Shown here: in pieces, positions 23,988 to 37,900 of the stretch
How the letters are laid out: every line of letters starts with the position of its first letter
How positions within the stretch are numbered: the first letter of the stretch is position 1
NCBI GenBank assembly: GCA_022829145.1
Contig: CM040764.1
Span: 1,426,001 to 1,490,000, forward strand
Source of the DNA: Albula goreensis
Taxonomy: Eukaryota > Chordata > Actinopteri > Albuliformes > Albulidae
DNA length: 64,000 nt
Direction of reading: 5' to 3'
The notes under the pieces: generated by a model
What the model saw: only the letters and a program-made list of their open reading frames with translations
Database searches by the model: none
What the model was told of the DNA's origin: nothing
Translations under genes and position numbers: made by a program

Positions 23988-26900
23988 ATCAGGAGACAGC
24001 ATTATGTGTTGATCATGGACACCTGCTGACAACAAAATCATTTGAGTTTGGGATGGGTCTAGCTTCTTGGGTAGGCCTGCTTTATATACAAACACGGTGT
24101 GATGAAGATTGCAGAAGGACTAACTAAGCTTAAGGGCTAAAAAAAAAACGTCCAAAGGGGTATCGGATAGAAACGTCCTCTCTTGGGGACTCCCATGAAC
24201 ACTGTGCTTTTGTTTGGACAAATACTGCAGGTGTCAAACTGTGCCTCAGCCAATTGTGGCTAAAACAGAAATCAGGGTCTGAGCTTTTGATGATGTCAAA
24301 GCAGCGGCGAGAGAGAAGAACCAGCATATTCTGCCAGGCTTGAATCCCATGAGCTTGGCCTTTTCATCCAGGCTTAACTAGGGCAAGGGTGGGACTTCCC
24401 TCCAGGGCTCTTGGCAGCACAGGTCTCTTCCTAGGAAATCGAAACACTGAGATGAGAGGGGCTTAAAGTTAGCGGGGGGTGCACATGGAGACCAGGCAGT
24501 ACATGCTGAAAAACTGGGAGCATGCCCGAGACTAACCGCGTGCCAGGATGTCTGGGTGGAAGCGGCTCCTGTTTCGGGTTTCTGTTTGGGGGCCGATGCC
24601 GGTACTGAATTATTTAGTTGCCACTGCTCTTGGACAATAGCTCAGAGTTTTGATGCCTCCTAGTAGTTTCTTAAGAGCCGCGCTGAAGTCTATTGTTAAT
24701 TTAGTGGATTATCTTCCCTTACACAATGGAGGGCAGGGTCTCGTTGAAATGGAGAGCAGGGAAATGGCTTTTTTTCTTGGGGGGCACATCGATGTTCCCC
24801 TATCATGGTGATGTGAGTTTGAGGGGAGGAGGTCTTTGGGTGGCGTGGGTCTGTGGGTGGCATACGGGGAGCAGGCGCCGTGTGCCTTACTGACTCTTAC
24901 TCTGCTGTGTTGAGGGTGTTGACGGATATTTACCTCCCCCATCGAGGCGGCATCTGGGAGGATCTAAATCTGTTCATTAATCCGTTCATTAACTTACTGT
25001 TGGGTGTTAGCTGACCTGAGGGGCCATTTTGTTCGAGCTGTCATGTGGAAAATCGCGGCACTGGTAAGGACAGCTTTGCTTATCTCATCCAGTGAAAATG
25101 AGGGCGTTGAGGCGTCCAATGTGCCTGCTTCCCCGCCCGTCCATGTTCGGGCAGTGGTGGGGGTGTGGCGGGAGGCACGGGGATGGATTTAACCTTCAGG
25201 ACCCCATCGTTCGGGGAGTTTAACGCCGTGGGCTAGAGGGCTGTTTACACAGTGCGTGCTCCTTCAGTCCCTGAGAGACGATGAGGGCAGGTGGAAGGTT
25301 TAAGCAGACGGGACTTAAATGTTACACCAGTTTCCAAGAATCGGAGACCGCTGCATAAAGCGCCGTTAGCTTAGCGGGACCTTCAGCGGAGCCTTATTCG
25401 TGGAGCCGCAGTCACAAACGGACTTCTGACACATTCAGCCCATGCACTGAGAATCTGTGCAGCAGAGAATCTGTGCACCGTGCATTTGCGCGGTGTAGTT
25501 GTCTAACTCTTTTGTTTGCTTTTTTTGGGATGTCTGAGTGGAAGATTTGGGGTGCTGTTGGATATTGGGGTTTTCATACTGGGCCCAGGGTACAGTGCTT
25601 AATAGAGGTATGAACTCTCGTCGCTCGATGTCTTGATTGGATGAGCAAAGCATTCTGTTTGGATCACTAAGTGGGAAGGTTGTTTGTAAATGAGTTTGTT
25701 TTTATTGTGTTTGTATTTTACGTATTGGTTTCATTATTGTTGGTTGTCATTTAGCTTATTTTTAAATTGGTTTTTCACAACTTATTTTACTCGAAGTATA
25801 AATTTTAATGGATCTATTGCTGTGTAATTGGTTTTATAATTGTTTTGTTTCCCTGCATTTATTATTATTGGAAATGTATCCCTGTTTAGCTACTTTCAAC
25901 ACTAATAACTAGGACCCAAAATGATTTTGGTACCAGCTTCAAATATTGTTGTAGTTTGTAATTATTTATCGTTATAATCCAGTGTGATGCCTGAGTTTTA
26001 AAAACCCATCATTCTTTGCACATATAATGACTTTGAAAAGTATGTGAAAAGCTATGCAAACATATGGAATGGAGTCTTCCCTTGTTCTGTCTGTTATGTT
26101 TGAAAAGCTGCTGTCTGGTAACCTGTTACAGATGGCTTTTGCTGACTTTTTGCAGACATTTTGGTCGTTGTTCAATAAAGCCAGAAGTCAACGGAACGCA
26201 GTGGAAAGCTATAGCTTTAAAACAAACAAAAAAATGATTTTTTTTATCCTGAATAACAAATGAAAAATAAATACAATGGATGTGCTGGTGCGGATTGGTG
26301 TGTCCACATATACAGTACCATAATCTTTTGCGTTTGATTACCTCCGCTGAAGGGCACCCATGTATACAAGGAGTACTCAAAATTCTTTCCACAATTATTC
26401 TGGAAGCTTTAGCAAGGAAATATGTAATTTTTCACAGGCACTTCAGTGATACAGGCAAAGATATTGAAGCTGTTATGCCAATGTTAACTGGCTAAACAGA
26501 GGCAGAGACACTCAGCATTACCTAGTGACCTTGCTTTAGCTTATTCCACATTAAAAATTTTCAGTCTCAGTTAGCAACCAAGATACTTTATGTGCACAGA
26601 TATAGTCAGATATTTGACCAGAGGCACTGATAAAAACCCAAAACTGGATATTGGAAATATGATCTAAACCCTATTAACAACAGTGAATGATGAAAGAATA
26701 AAAATAAGTCATATTTATGATGAAGAAGAAGAAGTAAAAAATCTATTTAATCGGTGCCACAGTGTCTGCAATTTTTTGTGTGCAATGGCAGTTCTTAATT
26801 CTTTATAACTAAGGGCGTTTTTACTCAGTCCCTCAGCTATCCAACAGGATGCAATGAGATGGGATAGACAATTGGCCCCTTTTTAGTTACAGTCTCTGAG

Positions 26901-28560
26901 TGAGATATCAGAAGAGAACAGGATGCTAAGTACAACTGGCAATTACTGTCAATCAGACTGGCCCAGAAGTGGAAAGATGGAGCACCTCCGTCCCGGCAAC
27001 GAAACCCTGGAGCTGCCCATAGCTTTGGCTGAGAAAGAGCGCTCTCATGGACTCTGACAGACAGGAAATTCCCTGCCAACATCCTAGCAACCAGGCCTGG
27101 AGAGGGCCGACACAGGGGCCACTCAATGCGCGGTAATGAAATCCACTGAGGGAACCCTGTCAGTCTCATTCCGTCTCGGTCAACAGCTGGGGGGTACATG
27201 GGAGCTGTCGTCACTCACCGAGCTAGCCTCTCGGGCCTCCCTTAACCCCAAGAGGAACGGTTACTAGCTGCGTCCAAAATCCTCGGGAACCAGTTCGGCT
27301 GCCGTCTCGCCGCGCAAGTAGTCTGCACGGCAAAAAATTAACTGTGACAGCCGAGAGGTGGAAACGTCACGAAACACTAGTATCCGATGATATAAACAAG
27401 ACATCATGTGGTTTTTGGGGTTCTTCATGCGGGTTTCTTGAGGTAAATAAATGTTGGATTTCAAACACACAGGACATTCAATGTGGGGAAAAAACAAGGT
27501 CCATGATGTCACAGATTATCATTAAAATCCCCACACAGACAAATCTACATGGACATGATATCTGGTTTAAATTTTACATCTGTGTGAAAAGCAATTGTTT
27601 GTACATTCTGATCAGAGCTGCCATTTTGTGGCATTCTTTATGCATACACGTCATGTTTGCTCTGAATATGGTACAGGTACAGTCTTGGTGTAAATTTAAT
27701 CCTTAATGTGTACTGTAAGCTATGCTAAATGACAAGAATAAATAACATTCATATGACATCTCAAGACCAAGGTTTAACACATGCAAGCACTCTAATAACA
27801 AGTATAAGAACGCACCATATGTCTGAAGATATCAGAAAGCCAGCGATACGAACATGCGCGCAGACACACCCGCACGCACATGCCCGCACACGCAATGAAA
27901 CACACTTGGGCTCGGTATCCAACAAGTCAATACGTTCTGAAGGATGGCCTTCCTGTGGGAATTCAGACAGGGTCTCGGGGTGCAGAGTGCAGCGATTGCA
28001 GCCCCGTAGGCCTCAGAAATATGCCATACATCAAACGGCTGCGGACGAAAACCGCTACACGGGGCAGGTTAATCAGGGAGGTGCCTGTGATGGAGGTGCA
28101 GGCATTTGTCTCAGTATTTCCACTGATGCGCACTCAACTTCTAGAGGAAAGGCCGTGTGCCTTTCATCAAACCCCCCACCCAGTAAACAACCCCATGCCA
28201 GAGCTTCACTGGGCTGTGGAACTGCTCTTCCGTTAGCCTCAGGTCCTATGTCACATGGTGGCCTCATATTCATCCACCAATAGGAATTTGTGGTCAGTGA
28301 TGGACGGTATTTAACCTTAGTGTTAGTCATCCCAATTCCACTGTAACTTCTCATCCAGTTTTTGAAATACATTAGGCATGACTTGCACATACAAATGAAT
28401 ATTATCAGCTTAAATGAAAGAATGAAATGAAATAATATGCAACATTTATTAATAACTTGGCCAAGAACTGAAGTACAGATGGAGAACATCATGATACATT
28501 TTGTAAACAGTAGTTAATAAAGGCATGTCATTTCCATTTTTGGCTGGTTTCGAAGTTGAC
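23988..28560. other. Intergenic, no gene seen
   Basis: Unique, mostly AT-leaning sequence. An alternating purine-pyrimidine patch (ATGCGCGCAGACACACCCGC) lies at 27854-27895. The open frame at 27729-28283 starts in simple sequence and runs through a GC-balanced unique block (27930-28230) that could be noncoding regulatory. No domain recognised. Confidence 0.4.
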
Positions 28561-29560
28561 ATTATTTTAAGGGTTATCTGGTTTTAATGTTGGCGTACAG
28601 TATGAAAGCAACGTAGAGAACGATATGTTACCAAAATCATGCCACAGATCATTAGTGTGAGGAAAAGGCCGATAGAAAAGCTCATATCCCCCTTACTAAA
28701 GCAGTTTTGTATGTAGCTCCTTGGGTTATGCCGATGTACAACACCATTGGTATCGACGATCGATTCCTATGGCTGTCATTTGAGATGCCACAACCAATGT
28801 CGAGATGATTTTATAGGCTGTTTAGACAAGGCAAAAAAGTAGTCTAGCGTGCCGCAGAATTGAACAGAGGGCTGACATTTCGCGATAAATAAATTCTTTA
28901 CTGGTCTCCTGCTTCCGCGGTATCGTTGTCGCCTGTAACAGAACGCTCTGGAATAGCGGCTGATGGGCCTTGTGGTGGGCGGTCAGACGTGTGATTGGAA
29001 TGTCAATAACGAACGCTGTAAATAATGAGGCGCCGATTGTACCTGGGCAGTTTTAATTTCTGTCTAGTTTATGCAGGTAAGTGTTTATTTCCGATGAACA
29101 GGAAACAACATTTTAGTGAACTTGATCGATTTAACAGCTCACTGTAGGCAAATGTAAATGAAATGCTGCATTAGGTTGGCAGCCTTACAGCGGTACTAAT
29201 CTACAGTGACCACAGCTATAAGGAGATGCAAAGACAGTAGAGGTGAGGCTTTTGCAGTCAAAAATGTAGACAGATAAAATGAGAGCAACCTTAGCCAGAA
29301 TTAAATCTGCTTTGTTAAATTTAGCGTAGCTTAGTCACTTCTCCTTTTAGCACGATATTTTTACATTAGCTCCATTGTGCTCAACAGATGAATGAATTAC
29401 AAGCAACGAAATACATGAATTCTCATCTGAATTTGAAACCGAATTAATCGCAGAGCAAATAATTATAAACGACAAGTTGAACGAGTTGGCGAAGCTGTCT
29501 GAACTGCTGTGACATAATTTCTCCGGTTGCGAAAATTATATAATTTTCCAGATTTATGAC
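28561..29560. promoter_or_regulatory. Candidate noncoding regulatory region
   Basis: About 1 kb of unique sequence without open frames but dense in short TF-like words: ATTGGAATGTCAATAACG, GTAAATAATGAGGCGCC, CAGTTTTAATTTC and CACAACCAATG. Low repeat content and balanced composition suggest constraint, but this is inference. Confidence 0.3.
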
Positions 29561-30008
29561 AGTTGTCGAAGACTCATAGTTAACAGCTGATCCTCTGTAG
29601 GCCTGTCACATCGTGGGTGTGATGCAGAGACAAGACCAGACCCGAGATTCTGTTCCCTGATGAAAAAGCAAGAAGCAAACGGGTTTTGCTTTTCATCACC
29701 GATGAGAACGAGCATCAACGGTTCTTAAGTAAGATGAAGATATAATCGGCATGTGCAGACTATCATCCTATACAGCCGCTATCAATTCCGTTTGGCCAAA
29801 GTGTACATCTTGCTTTGTCAGAAAAAACTCTCTTGGATGTAGCATTTAGCTGGTACGATGCTTAGAACACACTAGACTATTGGCTGGGGAGAAGCTCTTT
29901 GTTTGTGTTAACATCTGTCATGGGCATCGATGTTATTCATTTGTATACCTGCCGGGGAATACCAATAATGAGCGGCCATCTGGCACGCCTCGGCCCCTCC
30001 CCCGAAGG
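29561..30008. other. Intergenic, no gene seen
   Basis: Unique sequence leading into the short GC-rich tandem repeat. No coding support. Confidence 0.4.
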
Positions 30009-30118
30009 CCGAGTCCAAAACAACCCGAGCCCTGTCGACCGGCCCCCGAGTTCCCAAACAACCTGAGCCCGGGTCCGCTGGCCCCCCCGAGTTCCCAAAC
30101 AACCTGAGACCCGTGTCT
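30009..30118. repeat. Short GC-rich tandem repeat, about 2.7 copies
   Basis: Unit of about 38-41 bp: CGAGTTCCCAAACAACCTGA followed by GCCC and a CTGGCCCC-type tail. The open frames on both strands here are products of the repeat. Confidence 0.8.
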
Positions 30119-30488
30119 GTGAAATCACCCTTCATTGGCTTTGGGTTCTCACTTGCTTTCATTGACCATTGTAGAAATATAAAAGCCACAGTAGTAACAA
30201 AAAAAAAGAGAGAAACCAGATTTAATTAGACACTAGCTGATATAATGACACAATGCTTTCATTGAAGATAGGATTCGCCTGAAGACCAAAACCTTTCTCT
30301 CTCCTCACCCTATCCCACTCAACTCAGCATGAGAACCTCAAAATTCAGCAAGCTTCACAAGCTAGTTCTCAGAGGGTAATGGGGAATTAGCAACCCTACT
30401 GTCCGTTCCTGGTTTATCAACGCTGCTATCCAGTCTTGATTCACTATGCAGCTGTACGAGCAGTCCTACGGAGAGTTACCTGACAAAC

Positions 30489-30613
30489 AAGAAACAAACA
30501 AACAAACAAACAATCTGCACCACAAGTAAGGACATTTGAATGACAGCCAAAATGAGCACCTGCAAAACACAGGTCTTAAAAATAGAATCCGTTGGGTGGG
30601 GGGGGGGGGGGGC
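30489..30613. repeat. (CAAA)n and poly(G) simple repeats
   Basis: (AAAC)n at 30489-30512, and an approximately 15-bp G run at 30598-30612 following GGTGGG, a potential G-quadruplex site and a likely assembly-error site. Confidence 0.85.
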
Positions 30614-33600
30614 GGACAGGAAACAGGAAGAAAGAGGATGAGAGCAGAGAGACGGGCTCTCTGTCTGTCACTCTGAGAATGACGCATAGAATGAATGCTG
30701 CCGCTGAATTATTAATCGCCAGATGGATGAGGAGAGCGAACAACCATGTAAAGGGTCGTCCACGGGAAGGTCAAAGCAGGGGTCTTTCTTAGCCAGGAAC
30801 CAAATTCCCATTCGTTAACCCTTAATCAGTAGCTCCCCAAACGCACACATACACACTGTGACACATGCTAATTGGCAGTGTTATCAGACTCCTCCTGCGT
30901 GTGTGTGCGTTCTGCCGGCTCCCAGCCTGAGCTCTGCTGAGTCTGCTTCATCATTAAGCATATGAAGTTACACACATACCGCCTGACACTTGTCTTTTCT
31001 TTTTTTTTTTACAAAACAGAGACTCTCACATCACTACAGATGTGAATCAAAGGACTCAAATACCGAAAGGAAAATCGTGTCTTTCCAATCAAGTGCTCTT
31101 ACTGCTATGTTCTCCAACAAGCTTGTTAAGGGTGGGTATGGTAGACTCTCAGTAATCCAGTTTGTTTGGATCAGGGTGCTTCAAAAGGCTGAAAGTTCCA
31201 GATTGGGATAAAAATGGTGCCAAAATACTGTTACTTTTTAATCCTTTGATCGTTCCAATGCTTCAGTGTTCACAATGACACACTTTTCGCTTTCACGTCA
31301 GCGCTCGCAGTCACACACTGCTACGGCTATGCATTCACAGCCACCCGCTTACAGCGTTTGCAATCGCAGTATTTTCTGGCTTTCGATCTGTTTTATTCAG
31401 TCAAACGAAGACGGATTGAAATGATTTCATTCTTTGAAGAGTCACCCAAAGCCAGGTTGAGACATTAACAGGTTACAAACACAAGCCATAATTTCCTGAC
31501 AAAGTGCGTTCTCTCTCTCTCTCTCTCCCCCCGTTGTGAGGTCAGCAGATTTTCGTGCTTGGCCATCTCCCATATGACTGACTAATAGGCTGTGAGATCC
31601 CCAGCTTGAGCTTGCCTGTGCCATGTTGTCATTCTAAGAGGGCGTACAAATTAAATTACACTCCAACACATGAGCTCCTTCATGAATATGCAACAGCGGG
31701 TCCCGGTTGCCAGATAAGGCTCCCTTGGTGAGGCGGTCTGAAGGGGGCTTAAGCCCTACAGCTGGCTGTGCTTCAGTGGAGCAAGATGCCCCCGGGGGGG
31801 GTTAGAGGGGGGAGGGTGGTTTTTGGATGGGCGGCTTGGGCCCAGCTGGGGACCTCAGGAAGGGGATCTGGACACCAAACAGCACAACAGGCCTGCGGCT
31901 TCGGCCCCAGATCTATTGTCAGGAAATGACTCGCTGACGTTTGATCGTCCCGTTCACATCTTTGTGGCGAAAATGACCCGCAGAGCGCCACGGAGTTCCA
32001 GGGGCTTCAACGCACACCCCTTAGGCGGTATCATATCTAATCCTCACTTGGCATGGAGCATTAACATTAGTGATAACAGCAAAATGAAATGTAAAGTGCA
32101 AATTCCATGCCACGGTTCTGAAAGAAGAATTTTATTACATAAAATACATTAGAATACAATTAGAATTTTGAATTAGTGCTACCCTGATTGAAAGGTGCTT
32201 TATAAATGAAAATTATAATTACTGTATTATCTCAGTACCTTCACATAGATTGAATGAGGCAAAGAAAATAAAGTGTACAAATTTGGATATTCTTTAAAGA
32301 GATACTCTCTATGATTAGTTAGCCAGTTTTGTGCTTACCTAAAGTGAGAGCAACCCACTAGTACAATTTTTATCTCTCTGTGGGCAGTATCTACGTATCT
32401 CTGGAACTAAACCTGTGAACATAATGACTGGAAGTTCACTGCATTTCCAAACCTGGTTCCATTTTCGCTGGTTTCGTGGTGGGATTTTTTGTGTGATCGT
32501 GGCACAATCATGAAGGAGGTCATGGTTTAATCACCTGTAGGTGTGTCGTGGGCATAAACCCACAATAGTCTAATCAGACCGTCTTCACCTGTTCCCTTTG
32601 AAAGCCCTCTAACCGCGCCAAAGCTAATATGTTTCTATCAATAGCAGTTGTGTGGGAAAATACTGAGCCGGTGGTTATAAAACCCTTGTGTCAAAGACTA
32701 CAAATACCAGCATAAAACAAGCTGGGGTGAGGCATGGCTTTATTGTTTTGTTTCATTTTCATGAGCATGGTATTGCACTGAAAGTAAGGAAAACATACCA
32801 ATTAAAATATGTTATTTTTTAATAAGTTGGCTGCTCATTACTGGTGCTCCCGGGCAACTATAAATATAAATAACATTGATGCCCATGGCAGATGTTAACA
32901 CATAACGAAGAGCTCTTCTCCAGCTAACGGTTCAGGGCACTGAGAGCAGCGCAGCGGCTAAATGCTACATCAGATAAATACTAATCGGTGCAAAATCAGC
33001 CTGCCGTGTAGTGGCACTTCTGTATAATAATAGGATTTATTATCACATTGACATGTCACAGAGGTTCGACGGTGGACTTGCGTACCGTTGTGACACCATC
33101 GTACCCTCAATTAATACACCTCTACAGCGTCCAGAGGCAAAAATACATCACCCACCCAGGCAGAGAAGTCTCTTTTGAGTCATTGCGCCTCGAAGCAAGG
33201 TTTTCTGATGATGAAGGGGGTAGAGGAAGCAGCAAACATGGGTAAACATAAACTAAAGTCAAATCTGATTTGTTCGCTTCCTCTATTTGCTGTGTGAAAT
33301 ACCCTACAGCTCTAGTAGCAGAACCAATCCATAAGACTGGGATAGATTAGCATAGGCAGCGGTAGCACGTGGCCTCAATGTGGTTGCCAGAAAATGCATG
33401 TTTAGCACGTTAGCCACTGAAGTCATGCTTTATGTTATTAATCGACCAATACAATAACCCATTTCAATACAAATATGATTGAGAAAAAAGAACTGAACAA
33501 TTTGTTAGGAATGAAAAATGAGTGTCCAGTTTGTTTAGCTTGTTTACCTATCCTCGCCTCAGTGAATGCTGAAAAAAAGGTTGAGGAAGACCAGAGGTCA

Positions 33601-33950
33601 CAAAGTTGTTTTCACCTGAAATTCCAGGTGAGATACATTATCTGTGTACACAACTTTTAATTGGTCATTAAGTCCTAAGCAACAAAAAATCTGGCAGCCC
33701 CTGTAGCCATCTGGGACCAGAACTGAAGAACATTGACCAAACAAGACTCTACCTACTGAGGATTTTAGTATCGGTTAAACTATGGTTTACAGCTACCCAA
33801 CAAGAGCAATCTATCTTTAAAAAAATGGCAAATGTAACACAAGTAAGAATTCCAACAAAGACAATATTTTGAAATTGCTTAATTTTCTGCATTTTAATGT
33901 TACATGTGTAACGCATATACAGATGTGTTTTTTTCTGTAAACTGCAATGT
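30614..33950. other. Intergenic; candidate regulatory blocks, no gene seen
   Basis: 30690-30740 has CTGAATTATTAATCGCC. 32630-33000 is a unique block with TAAT-rich words, a TATAAATATAAATA stretch and GCTAACGG. A (CT)n run sits at 31510-31527. AAAGGTGCTTTATAAATGAA at 32190-32210 resembles the common fish repeat tail AAAGCGCTATATAAATAAA. No coding exon is defensible. Confidence 0.4.
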
Positions 33951-34001
33951 CCAGTATTGTAACGTTGCACTTTCTATAAAAGTGCGACGTTACAATACAG
34001 G
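33951..34001. repeat. Near-perfect short-loop hairpin
   Basis: Arms 33954-33973 (GTATTGTAACGTTGCACTTT) and 33979-33998 (AAAGTGCGACGTTACAATAC) pair over 20 bases with one G-T (G-U in RNA) pair and a 5-nt loop. After one mismatch, two more C-G pairs close the outside. It sits directly against the 5' end of the SINE at 34.0 kb. Confidence 0.85.
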
Positions 34002-34002
34002 A

Positions 34003-34225
34003 ATGTTAAACTGCTCTCCTTATGACTGAGGTTCGTACTTAGATGGGAGACCACCTGGAAATCTTTATTGCTGCTCAAAAAGGTGTTGGTGGGCCAGTAG
34101 GGGCTCTTCCCACTCCAATAACCCATCACAGCGATGGGGACACTGTGCTTTAAGAGGTGCCATCTTTCAGATGAGACGTTAAACTGAGGTCCTGACTCAA
34201 AGTGGTCCCATGGCGTACCCTATGT
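34003..34225 (+). mobile_element. 5S-rRNA-derived SINE, truncated copy
   Basis: CTTAGATGGGAGACCACCTG at 34038-34057 matches the 5S rRNA promoter segment CTTGGATGGGAGACCGCCTG. The body GGTGTTGGTGGGCCAGTAGG, GGGGACACTGTGCTTTAAG and TCAGATGAGACGTTAAACTG is shared with the copy at 9.69 kb. The 5S segment before the GGATGGGAGACC region is diverged, and the 3' half of the body is missing. Confidence 0.85.
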
Positions 34226-34872
34226 GACATTACCATCGCAGTATCATCACTATCTCAGCGGCACTGTTAAAATCACGATTAATCAGCTGTGACTTACCTT
34301 GAAGCTTTTGTTCGCAGCTACTTCTGCACCTCGTGCTGAAAATAGCAATATACCAAAATTGACGCAAAATGAAAACAGCAACCAACCCACCAAAATGGAC
34401 ACAACATGATTTGCTATTTTCAAAATGTTTACGCCAACACGATTGCAAATCAATCGTGTATGTCTTCTGTGTAAACACTGCTGTATAAACACCCTTCAGC
34501 GGGAATGAGATGCACATTGACACGCATAATCTCTTATTTGTTGCTTTGATATTTCAGGGCCATAACAGTTTTCATATTTGATGGTCTGTTTATATCTTTT
34601 CCGATCTTAAATTAAATAAGTTGTCCTTCCTCCAGGCTCCCTCAAAACTCCAGATGTTCATTCCTTCACGTGACCTTGTTGTGAGTGATACATGTCTGGG
34701 AGGAATTTATTCAAGTTCAGGATACAAAATGACCGCTGACCCTGTGGAGTCAGTCAGTCCTTTAAAAAATCTTCATTCCTGGCACTGTAATGGGTGTTTT
34801 TGTGAATTGGCTCGGTTGCTATCACAGCGAGCTTTATTTATTCATTACAATCTTAGCCTGAATGCATTTAAG
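34226..34872. other. Intergenic, no gene seen
   Basis: Unique sequence. Open frames at 34230-34523 (minus) and 34621-34908 (plus) have no recognised domain. Confidence 0.4.
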
Positions 34873-34927
34873 TCAATCTGGAATAGAGCATCTAAATTGC
34901 TGAGCTAAATGACTGTAATGTAAATTA
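34873..34927 (+). mobile_element. Probable tRNA-type SINE tail fragment
   Basis: TCTGGAATAGAGCATCTAAA and GAGCTAAATGACTGTAATGT resemble the conserved fish SINE tail CTCTGGATAAGAGCGTCTGC / TAAATGACTGTAATGTAATG. Only the tail is recognisable. Confidence 0.4.
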
Positions 34928-37900
34928 CTAAACTGAGGTTTAAAACACCGCTACAGAAGTAAAGCATTTAGTGGCACCATGCTCTGCAATTGTGGGAGAC
35001 AAGATACCAAGATAAAATATGTTTCATCTACAACACCATAGAGAGAAAAGTTAATAACATAGGCGCAGTCTCAATATGTGGGACCCCCTCCTTTATGTTG
35101 TTTGGGGAGAGGGGGGGTTCCCTCTCATTTCAAATGCTGCTCAATATTTCAACCATGGCGAGAATGCTCTCTACGCTTATATATAAACATATCAGTACAA
35201 TTCAGTCCTAACTAGAGCTAAATCTCTATTAGGAAACAAGGATTACAATGAAGTGGTTGGGGACAATTGTAGCAGAAACATATGTCGATTTTTCGGCCGT
35301 TTTCCGTCATTTTGAAATGTACGAAAGTTTATGAGAAATGAATTTACAAAGCGATGAATTCGTCTTCGTCTAGAAATCATAGTGACATAACACAGTGAGG
35401 CGGCAAGTCGGGCCTAAGTAGCCTGCAGATGGGGTGATATTACAATACCACATCCGTTAAGCTGTCAAAATATTGGCTTGAGCAAAGAGGGACTGCGGCA
35501 TGCCAGCGTACACACATACAGCACGCCAGACAATCTGCCATCCCACCACTGAGCTACCGCTTTGACGTGCGGCAACAAGTAGAATTCATGTATCATGTTC
35601 TATGCTCTCGACAAAGGTGAAGAATGAAACACTGTATTTATGTGTGCAAATACAGACTATCAGTTTCAGGGGAAAAAGCTTAATCACAGTCTCCTCAAAA
35701 ACAGATGCTTTCTGGGCGAAAATTGAGGGAAAACACCTGCCCCGACACTGAGCGAGAAGACTGAACAGCACTGGTGCTCTGTACGCAATTATAAAAATGT
35801 GTTTATGACACCGGTCTGTGTTAGATCATCAAAAGATATTAAAAAGCGGAGAAGACGCAACTTTGAGTTAACCCAGGTGTGAGCACTGAACAAACTTCAG
35901 AAACTTGTGCAACGACAGATGGGCCGTATTTCCGTAGCTTTCAGCGCAGTCTGATAGCGTGCCAACCGCCGTGGAGCGCCAACACCCACGACGGCACCGC
36001 ATCGAACAGATGGATGAGAAATATGAGCAAATCTAATGTCATCGTTTGTCATTCCCTTTGGAATCTGACATTTTGAAATTCGTCTGGCTTCAAGGTTTGG
36101 ATTTACCTGTACTGCTGTCAGATAAATGGGTCTTTTCTACAAGGTCTTTGGAGAGGTATGTACAAATAAATACAAATATATATGCATGAATATACCTTAC
36201 ATATTTACCTTATGTACTTAATTATTTATACAGCATCTTTCATGCTGGACAGTACAATGCGCTTCAATAAACAACTTCCTCTGAACAAAATACACAGCAC
36301 TGGAATATAACTGAAAGGAAATCAGAAAACTAATGAGACTGAATGCTAATAAAGAGCTATTTTGTGACACGGTCTTAAATATAGTACTGCCACACTGTGC
36401 TAATGTAATACTGAAAACTACATCCGGCTGACAGGGAAAGGAAACAAGAAAGAGGTAGAACTAGCATCTCTCACTTTAATTCAATACAATTTAAATGCTT
36501 AATTAGGAGGACATGTGAAAAATACATATTGCAATGCATAATTAATATCAGTCAAACATGAGTTGGGGTGGTCTCTCTTCCTGTGGCAGGTACCTATATA
36601 TTTTTCAGCGAAATTTACATAACATCCTTCCTCTCCAGGAAAAATCTGAATTTTGGGCAGGGTTGGAAGTTTTGATAATGTACGATAAAATCTGGTACGT
36701 TTTGGTGACGTTCCTGAGAGTATTTTCTCAAATTCATTTGTATTTCTCATATTCTGAGAAACTGCAGCTTTGTGTCGACCTAAGGTTGGGTGCAGTATTG
36801 GTCAAACAAGTGTCTGGCCAACTAAATGGCCACATCGAGCTTGCTGAGTCAGTATTTAATCAGTGTTCTGTTTTTGTAATTATTTTAGTTCTGACAAAGT
36901 ATGACCATGCTTTGGGCCAGGTAGCATGCTAATCCACTTAAATTTTTCATTTGAATTTCCCAATGGGAAATTTAATTTTGTTTCTGTCTTGTAATTATTG
37001 TCCTTTTTTTTGCATGGTCATATTAATTGAGGTAAGGGCTAGTGAAGTGCCCAGATTCCAATTTATCTGGACAAACTCCTCTCCAGCTCAGCGCTGTCTG
37101 GGACACCTTCGACGGCAGAAACGTGTTAGCTGAGAAACTGCCTCACGCAAAACGAGTATCCCAAGGTTACCGTAATCAGGCAGGAGAGGATTTCAAGTGT
37201 TCCAGTTTTTAATGGTTTAGTCTTGCGTCAAGACTCGTGTCTTGATTAGTCAAAGGACCACTGTCGTTTCCGTTGACATTCAGGCCGTGCGATCGACATG
37301 CGTTAGCAGACGACCGTCGGAGAAGAGCAGTTACAGGACTGGGAGCGGGCCTGCCCACCCGAACCGATGCTCTGACGAGTGGTCTCACCTCCTTCATGGA
37401 CAGGAACGGTTTACCAGCAGGTCTCACCTTTGAGCTCTTAGCACTGGAGATAAATAACCAAGGGCTTGTCATGGCCTGTTTCCCTTCAACAGCAAGGGAG
37501 GACATAAATTACCTCTAACAAAACTACATTCCTTTAAATCTCTCTCTCACACACACACACATACAGCCACCTCTACAGTCTACTCTGTCACTTGCATGTT
37601 ACGCACTACACCAGTTCTACACTGAGCCATGAGCCTTAAGCCAGCTTTCCATTGCACTCTAAGCTACTTCCACACTGCACTACAGTCAAGTCAATTGGAA
37701 TAATAATACCTGTTATCTTTCTGACATGTTCCTGCTACACTACAAAACTGTTCCCCTACATGACATAATTTGAGAAAATATATGTTTAATTGGATGGAAC
37801 AGTCAATTTATAGAGATTCGAAAGTTCTATCAAACAACACAGCATGAAACGTTGGCCCCAGTCCTCCTATATCTGCTCTATCATGCAACAGATCTATTCA

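Noticed and set aside
27264..27300. GCTGCGTCCAAAATCC resembling the start of a fish MITE (TGCGTCCGAAAT)
   Set aside because: Only a short word matches and no inverted partner was found nearby.
27729..28283. 184-residue plus-strand frame
   Set aside because: Starts in CA/GC-alternating simple sequence, overlaps a second frame in another register, and has no domain or splice support.
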